From positions 290,958 through 354,957 of the forward strand of contig NW_005179222.1 in assembly GCF_000350225.1 (NCBI RefSeq): a stretch of 64,000 nucleotides of DNA, read 5' to 3'. The DNA comes from Chondrus crispus. Its lineage: Eukaryota > Rhodophyta > Florideophyceae > Gigartinales > Gigartinaceae. The notes below the pieces were generated by a model. The model saw nothing but the letters and a program-made list of their open reading frames with translations. It did not search any database and was not told where the DNA came from. Both the position numbers and the translations under genes were made by a program. Position 1 is the stretch's first letter. Each line of letters begins with the position of its first letter. Positions 51,469 to 61,995 of this stretch are shown here, piece by piece.

Positions 51469-52731
51469 TCAGAGCCCCGAGAGCATGGCGGCAGCTGCTG
51501 AAAAGGGGTCCAAGCTGTTCAGAGATGGCATTGCAACTGAGACTACGCCCCCGAACGCGCCCGTACGAGGGAGAGTCGTCGGACCCGATTCGGAGGAGGA
51601 CGCGAACGTATCGTTCCGAATATCGTATTGCAGGAACGCCGCCCGCTCGCCGAACGTGAAGTCAGTCCACAGGCGCCGGGCGTCCTCGTCGACGCGAAGC
51701 GCGCGTTGCAGAAGCTCAATGGCAGAGCCGAAGGTCCAGAAGAAGTGCGTAGAATGCCACTCCAGAGGATGGAGTGCCACATTTGGAAGTCCCATAGCGA
51801 CCCTCTCCAAATATGCAAGCGTGGCGGGGGGCTGGATAAACAACCGCCGGTTGACGCAGATCTCGCTCATTATGGCGCTGGTCATAGACCAAGCCCATTC
51901 GCGTTCGCAGTTATACGTGAGGAGGTCCCAAGCGGGATGGCGGCGGTCGAGACATGCGTATCCAAAATGCTTCAGGATGAACGGTAGCAGCGGATGGATG
52001 CCCAAAGATGGGAAGGAAGTACGGACCGCGTCATGTAAGGCCGGGAAGTCAGCGGGGGTGAGTCCCCCTTCGAACGAGGCGGAACGGAAAACGCGACCGT
52101 CGACTTCATCGATCTTCCTGTACGTCGACCAGTCGTGATGCGCCACCGCAATGCCGTGGAGGCGCATCAACGCACTCGCGGACTTTTGCAGAGACACGCG
52201 TGGTTTGGAATACGCGTACGGCCGAGGGAACACGTAAAGCGACGAGATTCCCGACAACACAAACTGGTGCGGACCACCGCGGGGACCAGAGAACATGGCG
52301 GAGGCCATGCGATCGATGTACTCCGCCTCCGCCGGGCTGTACGCGAAGGTGCGATCGCAAGGAATCTCGTCCGGCACCTGGTACGCCGTGCCCCCACCCT
52401 CGACCATAAGGCGGCCGAGAGCCGCTGACGACTCCGCCGCGAAGCCCGCCTCATGGATCTTACGAATGCGCACGAGATCTGGGCGGAGGCAAGAACGTGC
52501 TAGCAACTCCGCCACGGTGACTCGAATCCGCGCATGACGACGCCACGGGTAGCGCAGTCGGCTGAGGGGGAGCGGCACGGAACCTTCCCAAGGCATCCCC
52601 AACCACTGGGTGGTGGACGGCGCGGCGGTGGTGTCCTCCGCCCCAGGGCGTACGCGCTCACTGACTGGCGCTCCGGGACAGCGGCAACTCCCACAAGCTC
52701 CGTATGAACCCTCTTCGGGTTGGTAAAGCAT
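51469..52731 (-). CDS. antisense ORF of element C, 420 residues, unknown
   Basis: Starts at the ATG at 52731 (the frame is open to 52752 from a TTG) and runs opposite to gag-pol. It has a Cys/Pro-rich start, then a well-mixed, apparently globular protein with many aromatics (FVLSGISSLYVFPRPYAY; TPADFPALHDAVRTSFPSLG; CEREWAWSMTSAIMSEICVN; WTDFTFGERAAFLQYDI). No membrane segment, zinc finger or enzyme motif was recognised. The long intact frame with normal composition supports coding. Antisense ORFs downstream of pol are known in some plant Tat-lineage gypsy elements, but I see no evidence of homology. Its promoter would lie in 52750-53280, near the 3' LTR. Confidence 0.6.
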   Translation of the reverse strand: MLYQPEEGSYGACGSCRCPGAPVSERVRPGAEDTTAAPSTTQWLGMPWEGSVPLPLSRLRYPWRRHARIRVTVAELLARSCLRPDLVRIRKIHEAGFAAESSAALGRLMVEGGGTAYQVPDEIPCDRTFAYSPAEAEYIDRMASAMFSGPRGGPHQFVLSGISSLYVFPRPYAYSKPRVSLQKSASALMRLHGIAVAHHDWSTYRKIDEVDGRVFRSASFEGGLTPADFPALHDAVRTSFPSLGIHPLLPFILKHFGYACLDRRHPAWDLLTYNCEREWAWSMTSAIMSEICVNRRLFIQPPATLAYLERVAMGLPNVALHPLEWHSTHFFWTFGSAIELLQRALRVDEDARRLWTDFTFGERAAFLQYDIRNDTFASSSESGPTTLPRTGAFGGVVSVAMPSLNSLDPFSAAAAMLSGL

Positions 52732-53288
52732 CCCCGTGGGGGCTGGAGCCAACGGAAAACCGCCTACGCGCGGAGTGGACGCGCTCTACCCCTGCGAGGC
52801 AGGTATTGCACAGACGTCGAGAACGACAGAAACCGTGGAATCGCGTGAGTGGGCCCTCTGGAACGGGGAACGATGCTCCCCTAAAGGGTTCCCCGAGGCA
52901 CTTGGTGACATTGTGGTACCCCGACCGGCGTCGCTGGCCGACAGGGTCGATAGCGGGTCAGGAAGTGAGCCCGAAGGCCGCGGGCCCGAGCCCCTGTCGT
53001 TGACGTGGTTGGGCATCTGAGAGGAGGACCGAGCGCGGTAAGACGGGAAGAGAGCGTGTCAAGAGCAAAAACCTCCAGCTGCACGACAAGACAGCCTGCG
53101 AATAGCGGGGAGTGGGGCAGAGATTTTGGCGCTCGATCAGTTGACGCGTCCGCCGCCGTCGTGGCTGTGGAAGAAAAAAAAGGGGGAAAAAATGGAGGGC
53201 AAATTTTCACCTCATCAGCACATTTTCAGCAAACGGCGTGGCGTGGGTCCTCGGCCTCGACTATAACCCCCCCCCCGCGCTACCAAAA

Positions 53289-53322
53289 GAGTGAACGCGG
53301 ACGTTCACCCTTGAGGGGGGGC
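53289..53322 (+). other. polypurine tract and pol-end copy 2, before the 3' LTR
   Basis: TGAACGCGGACGTTCACCC then TTGAGGGGGGG, then CTC and the 3' LTR at 53325. It duplicates 44513-44545. Confidence 0.78.
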
Positions 53323-53324
53323 TC

Positions 53325-53946
53325 TGTAGCATAATCGCGAGGACGTTATTCGAACGCGCAGGGTGACTACTGTACTCCCGCAAAATGCACTACAGCGCGC
53401 ACACCCGCGCCTGTAAGTACGCACTTGCTGCTCGCTGTGCACGTGTACAGCGTGACGATCCGGAGTAAGGCGCGCGAGCTTACCGTGTAAGGCGCTACCT
53501 AGATACTGTAGTATATGTTATGATAGATTATTTACTTGTATATTAAATGACAGGGCGGCCGGCGGCGGAGGGAGGACAAGGACAAGCACGGGCTTGGTAC
53601 CAGATCCTTCACCGCAGGTCTAACCCCGTCTGCTTATTCTAAACACGTTCTCTTAACGCGAGCGCGTTAACTAGAAACTAACGCGGGTAGCGGTCGCGAA
53701 CGTACGCGCGCGAGCTGGATCCGCCTCCGCCCGTCGGTGCTAGAACGCTAACTAGCGCCGCCCCGGGGCGTCGAGCGCGTCGAACCGCTCTATCGCGTAC
53801 TGTGTTCGCGTCCGCTCCCCACCGCTCTACCACGCTACCACCGCCCGCGTTCTTTTCTGGTGTGTGTGTTTTTGTCCTCTCTCGCGTACACAGGTCTTCG
53901 AAGAACCACAGCTAAACCCCCAACGCGACCGGGGGTTTATGCTACA
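53325..53946 (+). repeat. 3' LTR of element C
   Basis: 622 bp, same ends as the 5' LTR, and followed by the target duplication GGACG. Confidence 0.95.
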
Positions 53947-53951
53947 GGACG
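53947..53951 (+). repeat. target-site duplication GGACG (right)
   Basis: Identical to 36516-36520; it marks the insertion of element C into element D ORF1. Confidence 0.92.
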
Positions 53952-54879
53952 GACGGATAATGCTGCACAAAGGGGTGCTCATGAGGGCAATAACCCATCT
54001 CACGCGGGTACTGCCCCTGTACGCTCTGGAGATCGGCGGGAAGATTCTATTGCTTCCAGGCTTCGTGTTGCAGAGCAAGCCGCCGGCATTGGGTCCGACG
54101 TGGAAGCAGATCCAGATATTGGAGAGGACGGCCTCGTTGGCTTGGGTGGCGTGCTTGGACAGCCTCTCATTCGACCGGCTGATCTCGCGGAGGCTGAAAT
54201 TCAGGAGTATGACTCGCTGGTTGCTCTGTTGCCGCGTACGTGGCAGACACACCTAAGTACTAGCCTGGAATTCACGAGGACTGTGTCTCAGTATCGTCTT
54301 AAAATCAAGACTAAGGAGGACTTGATCGATTATTTAGAAGTGTTCAATCAAGAGCAATTGGTCATTCGTCCGCTTTTATTGGGGAAAAACAAGGATCTAG
54401 ACTCTCCGCGGATAATTGCTGAATGCAGATCAGCTTATGATATGCATTACAGTAACCAGGACCGGCTTGTCACTTCCGCCTTTCCACCGCACGAGAGGGT
54501 TAGTGGTCCTCAGATACTGCACTGGACCAGGAATGGGGGCGACTTACAGGATCGAGTCAATCGTGCGTTGGCCAAGCTGTCTGATGATTCGGATGATACA
54601 GCGCTGAAAAGCGAGATAATCAGCACAGGTCAGCACCTGATTATTGCCATCGAATCCCTCCATCGCGCTCTGGCAGTGCGCAGTGATACAGTCGAGAGTC
54701 CCGTCCGACGACTGACTGTCTTGTTCAGCGTCGCTGAGGACTATAAGAGGGACAAGCGCCCTCAGGCCTGGGAGGGAACTGCCCTGTTTTTAGGTACTTA
54801 CGGTGGCAGTAGCGCAGCTGCATATATGCTCCTACGCAAGTCAAAAGCAGATGCAAAGAAGTCTTCAGACGGAAAGTAG
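53952..54879 (+). pseudogene. element D ORF1, C-terminal part
   Basis: 309 codons continuing ORF1 after element C, ending at TAG 54877-54879. It contains a helical, gag-like region (EYDSLVALLPRTWQTHL, KTKEDLIDYLEVFNQEQL, ALKSEIISTGQHLIIAIESL) and a Lys-rich C-terminus. It has lost its own start because of the insertion; an apparent start in the LTR is an artefact. No known domain was recognised. Confidence 0.75.
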
Positions 54880-54889
54880 ACTTGCTCGC

Positions 54890-55005
54890 TGATATACACT
54901 ACCCCACCCTTGTCTCTCTCCCTTCTTGCCCTCTCTTTTCTCTTTTAATTTCTTTCTTTCTTTTCTTTTCCCCTCTTTTACCTCTCTTTTACCCCGCTGT
55001 CTCCT
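54890..55005 (+). other. polypyrimidine stretch between ORF1 and RT ORF
   Basis: More than 100 bases almost free of G and dominated by T/C runs (CTCTCCCTTCTTGCCC, TTTCTTTCTTTCTTTTC) lie just after the ORF1 stop and before the RT start. This may be a promoter, a splice-acceptor-like tract or a translation element for the second ORF. Confidence 0.5.
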
Positions 55006-55148
55006 TTGGCCGTGCATTTGTGCGTAATTCGCATTACAAGAGGGTACCTGAATCGGGATTTTCAGTCTCCATCTTCGTCAGTCTTGTCAAGGAGAACAAC
55101 ATTTGTGCGTCAGGAAAAAAAAGTCTTCACACCACACCCGCGCCACCA

Positions 55149-57219
55149 ATGTCACCGAACCCGGCTTGCCCTCGCCCTCCTGCCCCGGAGGTTTTGAGTG
55201 CTCTTTTACGTTCGGTGGAGTGGTTGCGGAGTGGCATTATGCCGCGCACAGGAGTGGAGATCTCCATCCCTCCTCCGGCGCGACAGGAACTATCTCAGGC
55301 TGTCGCTTCATTTGTCGGTCTTCGTGATGACGTTGATGGTCATGCTCAACTCGATGAGCCATCTTCCCGACCAGGCTATGGTGAGGTCGGCACGCGTACA
55401 GAGAAGCTCACTTCTTCGCGTGCTGCGCTACCAGAGCCTGGTGAAGCTGCTACCGCAGACATTATGCAATTATTGCCCGAAAAGGAAAGGATTTTGTTAC
55501 TGCAAGGAAACTGTCTTCGTGATACTCAGCCTACCTCAGGTGATCTGAAGCGACTGCCTGTGTTTTGTGGCGTCGAAAATGGCGAGTACATCCACCATAT
55601 GAAGGATGCAGGGATGGTTCACATGTTCGACTCGGGGGCAGGTTTGGTTGAGAACGGTATCTTCGGCATTTCTAAGACACAGCACGCAGACAGTCCACAA
55701 CAGGTTATATGGGAAGGACGTCGCTCCAATTTATTCTTCGACGATGAGCTGGCTGCTGTGGTGCTCCCGTCTCCGGACCTACTGGGGGAGGTATACCTCA
55801 ACCCCTGTGAATCCTTGTTCACTCCTACTTCTGACATCAGCCAGATGTACAACTGGCTCCGTGCTCCTGCCTGGCTCTGGCCCTTCTTCGGTTTGCCGCG
55901 CGTATGGGGCCCCGCTTTCGACTCATCTCTTTCTGCTGCTTTCTATTTTCCCCCGCTCACCGTCATTCCTGTGAGATGGTCACTTGCAGTACGCTTTGCA
56001 CAAGCTGTGCATACAGAGATTATCAGGCGAGCTGAGGTACCGTGCGGGGCGCTGCTGCTTCGTGGTAAATACTGGTCTTCGCCATTATCGCGTTCTACTA
56101 TGTGTCTTCTCCCGTATATTGACGACCTGGCGGTTCTTGGGACCTGTCCACTTTCTGTTAATGCACGCCACGCCTCCGTGAAGCAGCACATGATCGCCAG
56201 TGGTTTGCCGGTTCACACTGATAAGGATCAGCCAGCTAGCGCTTCTCGTCCTCACACTACATGTTTAGGTATGTCCATACATCAGAAGGGCACCGTAATA
56301 CCGAAACCGCCATATCTAAACGCTTTACTCGATGACACTTATGCTGTTCTGCAGCTCCGGTGCTCCTCCTCCCGCGCTATGCAAGGCTTACTCGGTCGCT
56401 GGGTCTGGCCCCTTCTGCTTCACCGGCCGCTACTCAGCATTCTATTGGAATTATATTCGTTTACGTCACTCGGTCGTCCCCAAGTCCCGCGCTCCCTTAC
56501 TGTACCACAACTCGTTGAACTACAAGCCCTACTCGGTCTCGCCCCTGTTGTTTTTCGTGACCTCACTAGGCCGGTGTCTCGTCGGTTGTACGCCACGGAT
56601 GCTTCCCCGTGGGGCGCGGGGGTTGTTTACTGGGATGCTGACGATGGTATCGGCGTTGCGCCTCTTATGCATTTGGTTACGAATTTCCGGGATGCTAGAG
56701 TTCTCCAAGGATGGTACGCCTTCCCAGACATGTTACCATCCAATGTTCACCTGGCACACGGAGACAGTGGTGACGATGCATGTGATACTTATGATAAGTT
56801 CTCTCAACGGCTAATCGACGCCTGGTCCGAGGGCCATTCCATCATGACCACTTAGTCCTCTTTACAGTGGCATACAGCGATCATACATCGCTGGCGTGTC
56901 GCTTCCCGAGCCTATCATATCAACATACTTGAGGTGGAGGCACTGATCTTAGCTGTCCGCCATATGGGGAGATCACCCGTTACTCGGGGTAAGAGGGTCA
57001 TGGTTTTTCTAGATAGCCTTGTTGGTCTGGGTGCTTTGGCCAAAGGTCGTAGTCCGTCTCGTCGCCTGAACTTGCAGGAAATTGGCTGCTTGGTCACTAC
57101 TGGCAAACATCGAGCTCTTGTTCCACTGGGTTCCTACGGAACACCAACCAGCCGATGCTGCCTCTCATCGATATGCCCCTCGCAACGCCCATCGTCACGC
57201 AGATTTTATGAGCCCTTGA
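55149..57219 (+). pseudogene. element D reverse transcriptase-RNase H (one stop, one frameshift)
   Basis: The ATG at 55149 (context CCACCAATG) starts an RT frame. TSDISQMYNWLRAP resembles the first palm Asp region and YIDDLAVLG (56115-) is the second palm motif. RNase H follows: YATDASPWGAGV (first Asp), ILEVEALILAV (Glu) and VMVFLDSLVG (Asp). A TAG at 56853-56855 and a frameshift near 57105 break it. The shifted end, HWVPTEHQPADAASHRYAP, is the typical RNase H C-terminus of YR retrotransposons, followed by a TGA at 57217-57219. The enzyme would copy element RNA to DNA. Confidence 0.85.
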
Positions 57220-58196
57220 ATCTCTTTCCGTACTGCAGCGGAACGCTGTGGCGCCAAAGACGTTTCAAATGTATCGTGGCGGGGTGTTACGCTTTGCTGC
57301 ATTCTGCAGGGAACGCGACCTGCGTGCCTGCTCCGCGGAAGACGTGGATACAGCGCTTCAGAGCTTCTTGGTCTGGACATACCAAGACGATGCGTCACGG
57401 GCAGCCAAAAATCGTATGGTTTATGCAGTATTTGGCTATGAGTTACTCGTGCCAGTTCACCGCAAGAAAATGGTTGGTTGTCGGTTGGCTCTTCGGGGAT
57501 AGGACTGCCTTGTCCCTCGCCAGTCTCCTCCACCTTTATCGTATTCTATTCTAAATGGGATTGCCTGCGAATGTGAGAAACGTAATCTTTCCGTATACAA
57601 TGTTGCCTTCCGTCTACAGTTCAACTGCTACTTACGGGCTAACGAGCTTCTCAACTTGTCAGTCCAAAATATAGCTCTGCCCGGAGATGCCCGCCTCACC
57701 CATTGGGGGTTACCGTCTCTCGCTGGCCTTCGTCTTGTCGACACGAAAACCGGTCCGAACCAGTTTGTTCGCATTTCCGATTGCCTCCTGCTCCAACTAC
57801 TACCTAGTTATCTGGCAGCTCGCGCCGGGGAAGTGGGAAACGGTGGGCCTTTGTTTCCGCTGAGTTATGAGAAATTGCGGAAGACTTTCCACCGCTCGCT
57901 GCAGTGGTTCGCATTGGGCTCTGAGAGATTTACGCTACACAGTATTCGACATAGTGGTGCGACACATGACTCGCTACATGGACTACCAATTGCTGAAATT
58001 ATTAGGCGTGGCCGCTGGTCCGATCTGAAGAGCGCCACCACTTGCCTCCAAACCGGCCGTGCCCTCCTCCTTAGCGTCAGAATCCCCCGTCCACTGCTCG
58101 CCGTTTGGCTGTCCTCAATCGAGCTGTTCGCCGTCTGCTGCAGGATGGGGGGATTGCGGCAGGGTCGCCATGGGCACAACCGCGGTGTATGCTGTT
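57220..58196 (+). pseudogene. element D tyrosine recombinase (stop and lost catalytic Tyr)
   Basis: One reading frame with an in-frame TAG at 57500-57502. The N-terminal core-binding part reads KTFQMYRGGVLRFAAFCRE, then a SAM-like helix set. In the catalytic part, Arg I is in YLRANELLNL (codon 57635), the His-x-x-Arg box is in LHSIRHSGAT (57938-57949), and the Trp is in RRGRW (58016). The expected nucleophilic Tyr falls at a Cys in ATTCLQTGRALL (codon TGC 58043-58045). This recombinase normally inserts circular DNA copies in place of an integrase. The frame runs into the LTR at 58197, so its end is lost or ran just to that point. Confidence 0.83.
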
Positions 58197-58863
58197 TGTG
58201 GTATAACTCCTCTCCGCCCTGGGTTGGGTGAGAGACGGAGGCTATAGCGAGGGAGCACGCGGCGAGGACGCGACGCGCTAATTGAACCGATCGGACGAGC
58301 TCGCGAAAAGGGAGTCGCTCACTGGCCGGTTACGCGCAGTCGCCCCGTGGTGCGTGAACGGGAGCGACCGGTAACGGGTTAGAAGCCAGCGCGCGCGATA
58401 GACAACCGAAACGGACGTATATAGGCGCGAAAGGGACGGGGGCGAGCTTGCCCCAGTTTACTGGTGAGGACGGGTGTCAGGTCTTAACCCCTTAGAGGGA
58501 CGCCTCGGACACCTGTCCCAGTATACAGTACCTGACGCCTAGTGCGTACCAGGTACTTTACGCCATTAAAATACTAGCGCCTCAATTCCTAATTACCGCG
58601 CGGACGCTACAGCTACACGTGTATACTACTGTACACACGCGCTGCTTACAGACTACCGCACGGATGCCACGTGTGCTAGCGTACACGCGTAATACTAGCA
58701 GACTACCGCTTGGCCGACACGTGCACTACTGTACACGTACGCCAGATTACGACTGCTCGGCACGCGCGCGCTCCCTACACGTGGGCACACCCGCCCACAT
58801 GTCCACCGTGCACGGCCGCACTGTTAATAATCTCCCCGCGCGCGCGTCCGTCGTTATACTACA
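58197..58863 (-). repeat. 3' LTR, family B (minus strand)
   Basis: 667 bp. On the plus strand it runs TGTGGTATAACTCC to GTTATACTACA. It is the reverse complement of the 4234-4908 type. Confidence 0.9.
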
Positions 58864-60229
58864 GACCCCCTTCCTTAGCTTTCGCTACGTCCCCGTAGCG
58901 ACCACTTCTCCGACTACACGGCTCCTTTGCGGTCTCTCTTTTCCTCCGCGCGCGATGCGAAGACCGAAGCGCGTGCGTGCGGGCGGGCTTTTCTCCCGCC
59001 TCGACTCCGAGCTGGCGGTCGATACGCCAGCTGTCCCCTCCGAATCGGTAAGCGCGTCGTCCAATTTCTCTCCTGCGAGACGCTCCGAAACCCCTGACTC
59101 CCTCCTAACACTCCCCCGAAATTCCCAACTCCTCCACCCGCGACGACTTTTCCGTACAGTAACTCTTCCGGAGACCGAGAACGGACGGTCACGACGAAGT
59201 CAGCGCCGCGCGCCCATACGGTCCGCCGTCGAGCCCTGGTCGGGCTCCGGCGTCGAGCCGATCGGCCCATGCGGTACACCCGTGGCGAAGCCAACGCGGC
59301 GAGGCTCCGCGGGCCACCGAGTTGGCCGAGCCCGCATTCGCGCGGATTAATTCGTCCGATGCGGTGCGCGTGCCCACGGCGTACAGTGCGCAACCCAAAG
59401 TCCTCGCCGCCGCCCCTCGCCAGGCCGGACGGGGGCCGACACTGTCGCCCGGGCGGTTCTTCACCGCCCCAGCACACCAGCGCGCTTGGACAACAGCGCG
59501 CGCAAGTTCCGTACGGTCGGTTTGGGATGAGAATCCTCGTTTTCACACTCCTTCCCGGAAGGGCTGGCCAATTTTCATAAATCCGCCCTTGTTTTCCGTC
59601 CTTTGCGGCCGAAGTCGGCCACAGAAGGGCACGGATACGTGCGCCAGAACTTCCCTCGTGCGCTCGCAGCTATTCGCGCGCATCAACCGATTGGAATGTC
59701 CTTTTTCTGCAACTTGTCTCCCAAAGCGTCATTTCGAAACTGAAAGAAACCAAAAGAAACGGGAGGAAACCGTTTTGGTTCACTCCTCGATGCCGCTCTC
59801 AGCGCCGACTCGACACTCCCGGATGAGAAATGCTTCCCCGAGTGCGATGCCGTCGTCAGAAACGGGCTACCATTTTTTCCCACGGCGTGAGAGGGAAAAA
59901 CATAGCCCAAATCCCGATTAAATTGCCGGGAGCCGGTGGTCGTCGTCGCAGCATCATCCGAGCGTGTCCATATGCGCGAGATCCGTCCGGTACCGGTTAC
60001 TTGGCGGCCCGCGGTCGTCCGCGACTAGCCGCGTGGGCCGTATAGCACACGCGGGGCTCCTCTTCTCCGCGTAGCCCGTTAGGGGCTTCGCCCACAGTAA
60101 ACCGAGCCGATTAGCGGTGTTCCTTGCCTTTTCCTTTTGGCGCGTCCGGGCGCTAGTTCACGACGGGCGCGAGCGAGGTCGCCCTGACGGTTCGGCCATG
60201 CGATGCCGGAAGGAGCGCTACGCCGGCGC
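58864..60229 (-). other. 3' untranslated region of element F with PPT and hairpin
   Basis: Next to the LTR (about 58866-58876) the minus strand reads AAGGAAGGGGGTC-like, the polypurine tract. At 59864-59908 lies the conserved hairpin (GGGCTACCATTTTTTCCC with GGGAAAAACATAGCCC). No protein is supported. Unlike family A, only one hairpin module and no 79-bp minisatellite are present. Confidence 0.7.
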
Positions 60230-60978
60230 GCTTGTCCGTCCTTGGCGCGTACGCCAATATCAATCTATGAAAGGTTGCGGGAGCCACTCGGCGGGCTCGT
60301 AGGTATCGTCCGAAGCGGAATACCCGTACCAGCGAACCTTGTACTCGATTCCGCCATGGGTCATACGGTGTCTGACGATGCGGTCAACGACGTATTCCAC
60401 GCGCGGCGTTGCAGCTTGTGCGTCCGATTCAGTTGAGGTGGCTGGGGTGACGGTATCCCCCGGCCCGTGCGGCTCTTTGTAACGCAGTCGATGTTCACGC
60501 GATTTCCCACGCCGTCCTGCTCGATGAGGACCGTGGTATCCGTAGCGGAGCGCACGCGAAACGGGCCCTCTGTCTTTGGTAGAAGTTTGACAGAGAGCTC
60601 GTCTGTTCCGGTCATATCTTGCGCACGCGTGCGGCGCTCGACGCTTTTCAACGGGCGGGGCGGGCGATCGACGTAGACAAAATGGCCCGCCACAACGACC
60701 GGACGGAAGCGGACTTTCTTGTCAAAATCGTTCTTGTACCGCTTTTGCGATGCGGTTAATTTCGTCCGAGCACGGTCGAGCGCGTCGCGAAGCTTGCGCA
60801 GCGTATCGCGCTTGTACTGCACCGGGGTCCGCGGGTCCTCTCGTTGGGTCCCCGCGTCCTGCGGTACATTACCATGAAGAATTAACCCGGACGGTGGCTG
60901 CGTTAACACCAGGTCGAACGGAGTCGTCTTCGTCGACCGGTGAACCTGCGTATTGTACGCGAAGGTCAGCGGCTGCAT
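60230..60978 (-). pseudogene. element F pol: integrase C-terminus and chromodomain
   Basis: The open part 60361-60978 encodes the integrase end (FAYNTQVHRSTKTTPFDLVL; VKLLPKTEGPFRVRSATDT). A frameshift near 60420 moves the chromodomain (EYKVRWYGYSASDDTYEP) into another frame, ending near 60230. Its family position usually occupied by Trp in DDTWEP is Tyr here. The chromodomain would direct integration to modified histones. Confidence 0.8.
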
Positions 60979-61995
60979 GTAGTCGTCCTAATCGCGCTGG
61001 TGCTCCTCCACGTAGTGCCGGAGGCGTTGCACCAGCGTGCGATTGAACCGTTCGGTCTGCCCATTCGACTGGGGGTGGTAGGCCGTCGTGAGATAATGCC
61101 GCACCCCCAGGAGGGCTCATACCGCGTCGAAGAATTTCTCAGCGAAATGAGGGCCATTGTCGGTTAGTACGTAGCGCGGCGCTCCGTGAACGTAGACCCA
61201 GTTGTCCAAAAACGCGTTTGCGATGACCGAAGCGGTTGTGGTCTGGAGCGGGATACTGCGCGTTAGCTTGGAGAACCGGTCGGTAATTACCAACACGTGT
61301 TGGTTTCCGTGCGCGGTCTTGGGCAGGGGCCCCAGGAGGTCCATCGCGACAAACTCCAAGGGGCCCGCCGCGGGGAAAAGCTTGAGATCCTTTTGGTTCT
61401 TGACAAGCGTCCCGCGGGTCGCAGCACACGAGGTGCAATTTCGTACTGTCGAAAACGCGTCGCTGGCCATGTGTGGCCAGTAGTACTCCCTGCGAAGGGT
61501 GTAGTACATACGCGTCGCTCCCGGGTGACCTGCCACCCTTGGATGGTGTGCCAGGTACAGTACCCGGGGGCGCAACCGAGTCAGTACCACGCGCTGCAGG
61601 GTCCCGTCTAGCGGGGACGTCCTCACGAGAAATCCGTAACGGTCGATGTCGAACTTCGAGTTCGGCGTCCCGACGGTTTCCGCGGCGAAGCGACAGAAGG
61701 CGTCCTCAGCTTGTTCGCGTATAAATTCCTCAACCGAGATGGACGCAGCGTCGCGTTCCTCGGGAGATATCGCGAGCGCGTGACAACCGTCCGGACGGTC
61801 TTGCGGCGGGTCCCAGTGCACATTGTCCAGGAGGGCCTCGCTGCCCTCATCGTACTGGACCGCGAAGCACGGGACCTCATCATCGACTGGTTCGGTGTCT
61901 CCTCCATCGGTACGTAAGCGCGATACGCCGTCCGCGAGTTGGTGCTTGACGCCTGGGCGGTACTGTACCTCGTAGTCGTACTCTGCCAAGCGCAT
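60979..61995 (-). pseudogene. element F pol: integrase
   Basis: The open part 61117-61995 carries the RNase H end (RLAEYDYEVQYRPGVKHQ), the integrase HHCC finger (HHPRVAGHPG ... CTSC) and the core Asp residues (AMDLLGPL, LTDNGPHF). A TGA at about 61117 stands for Cys of the A copy, and a TAG near 60988 for Trp. The Glu of the DDE triad is in the stretch between them. Confidence 0.82.

Larger units (their letters stand above)
36521..53946 (+). mobile_element. giant Ty3/gypsy chromovirus C with about 8.75 kb cargo
   Basis: 17,426 bp bounded by two 622-bp LTRs and a perfect GGACG duplication. The 5' 8 kb is ordinary: primer-binding site, gag, and pol ending in a chromodomain. From 44539 to about 53288 lies sequence without retroviral domains, including a beta-adaptin fragment (47196-47748), an antisense ORF and a solo LTR. 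The pol-end plus polypurine sequence occurs at 44513-44545 and again at 53289-53322 just before the 3' LTR. The LTRs differ at about 14 of 622 sites by eye, so the insertion is not recent. Confidence 0.93.
35035..58196 (+). mobile_element. tyrosine-recombinase (DIRS-order) retrotransposon D, split by element C
   Basis: Outside the inserted element C, plus-strand frames follow the order ORF1 (gag position), reverse transcriptase-RNase H, tyrosine recombinase. No DDE integrase is present. This combination defines YR retrotransposons (DIRS/Ngaro/PAT-like). Element C sits in ORF1 with a 5-bp target duplication. The right end is abutted by the family B LTR at 58197. Terminal repeats were not found, so the left boundary is provisional. 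The coding parts carry stops, a frameshift and an active-site change, so this copy is dead. Confidence 0.78.

Noticed and set aside
53860-53951. Apparent N-terminus of the 339-codon ORF in the 3' LTR
   Set aside because: This part is LTR sequence. The real ORF1 continues from 36520 on the other side of element C.
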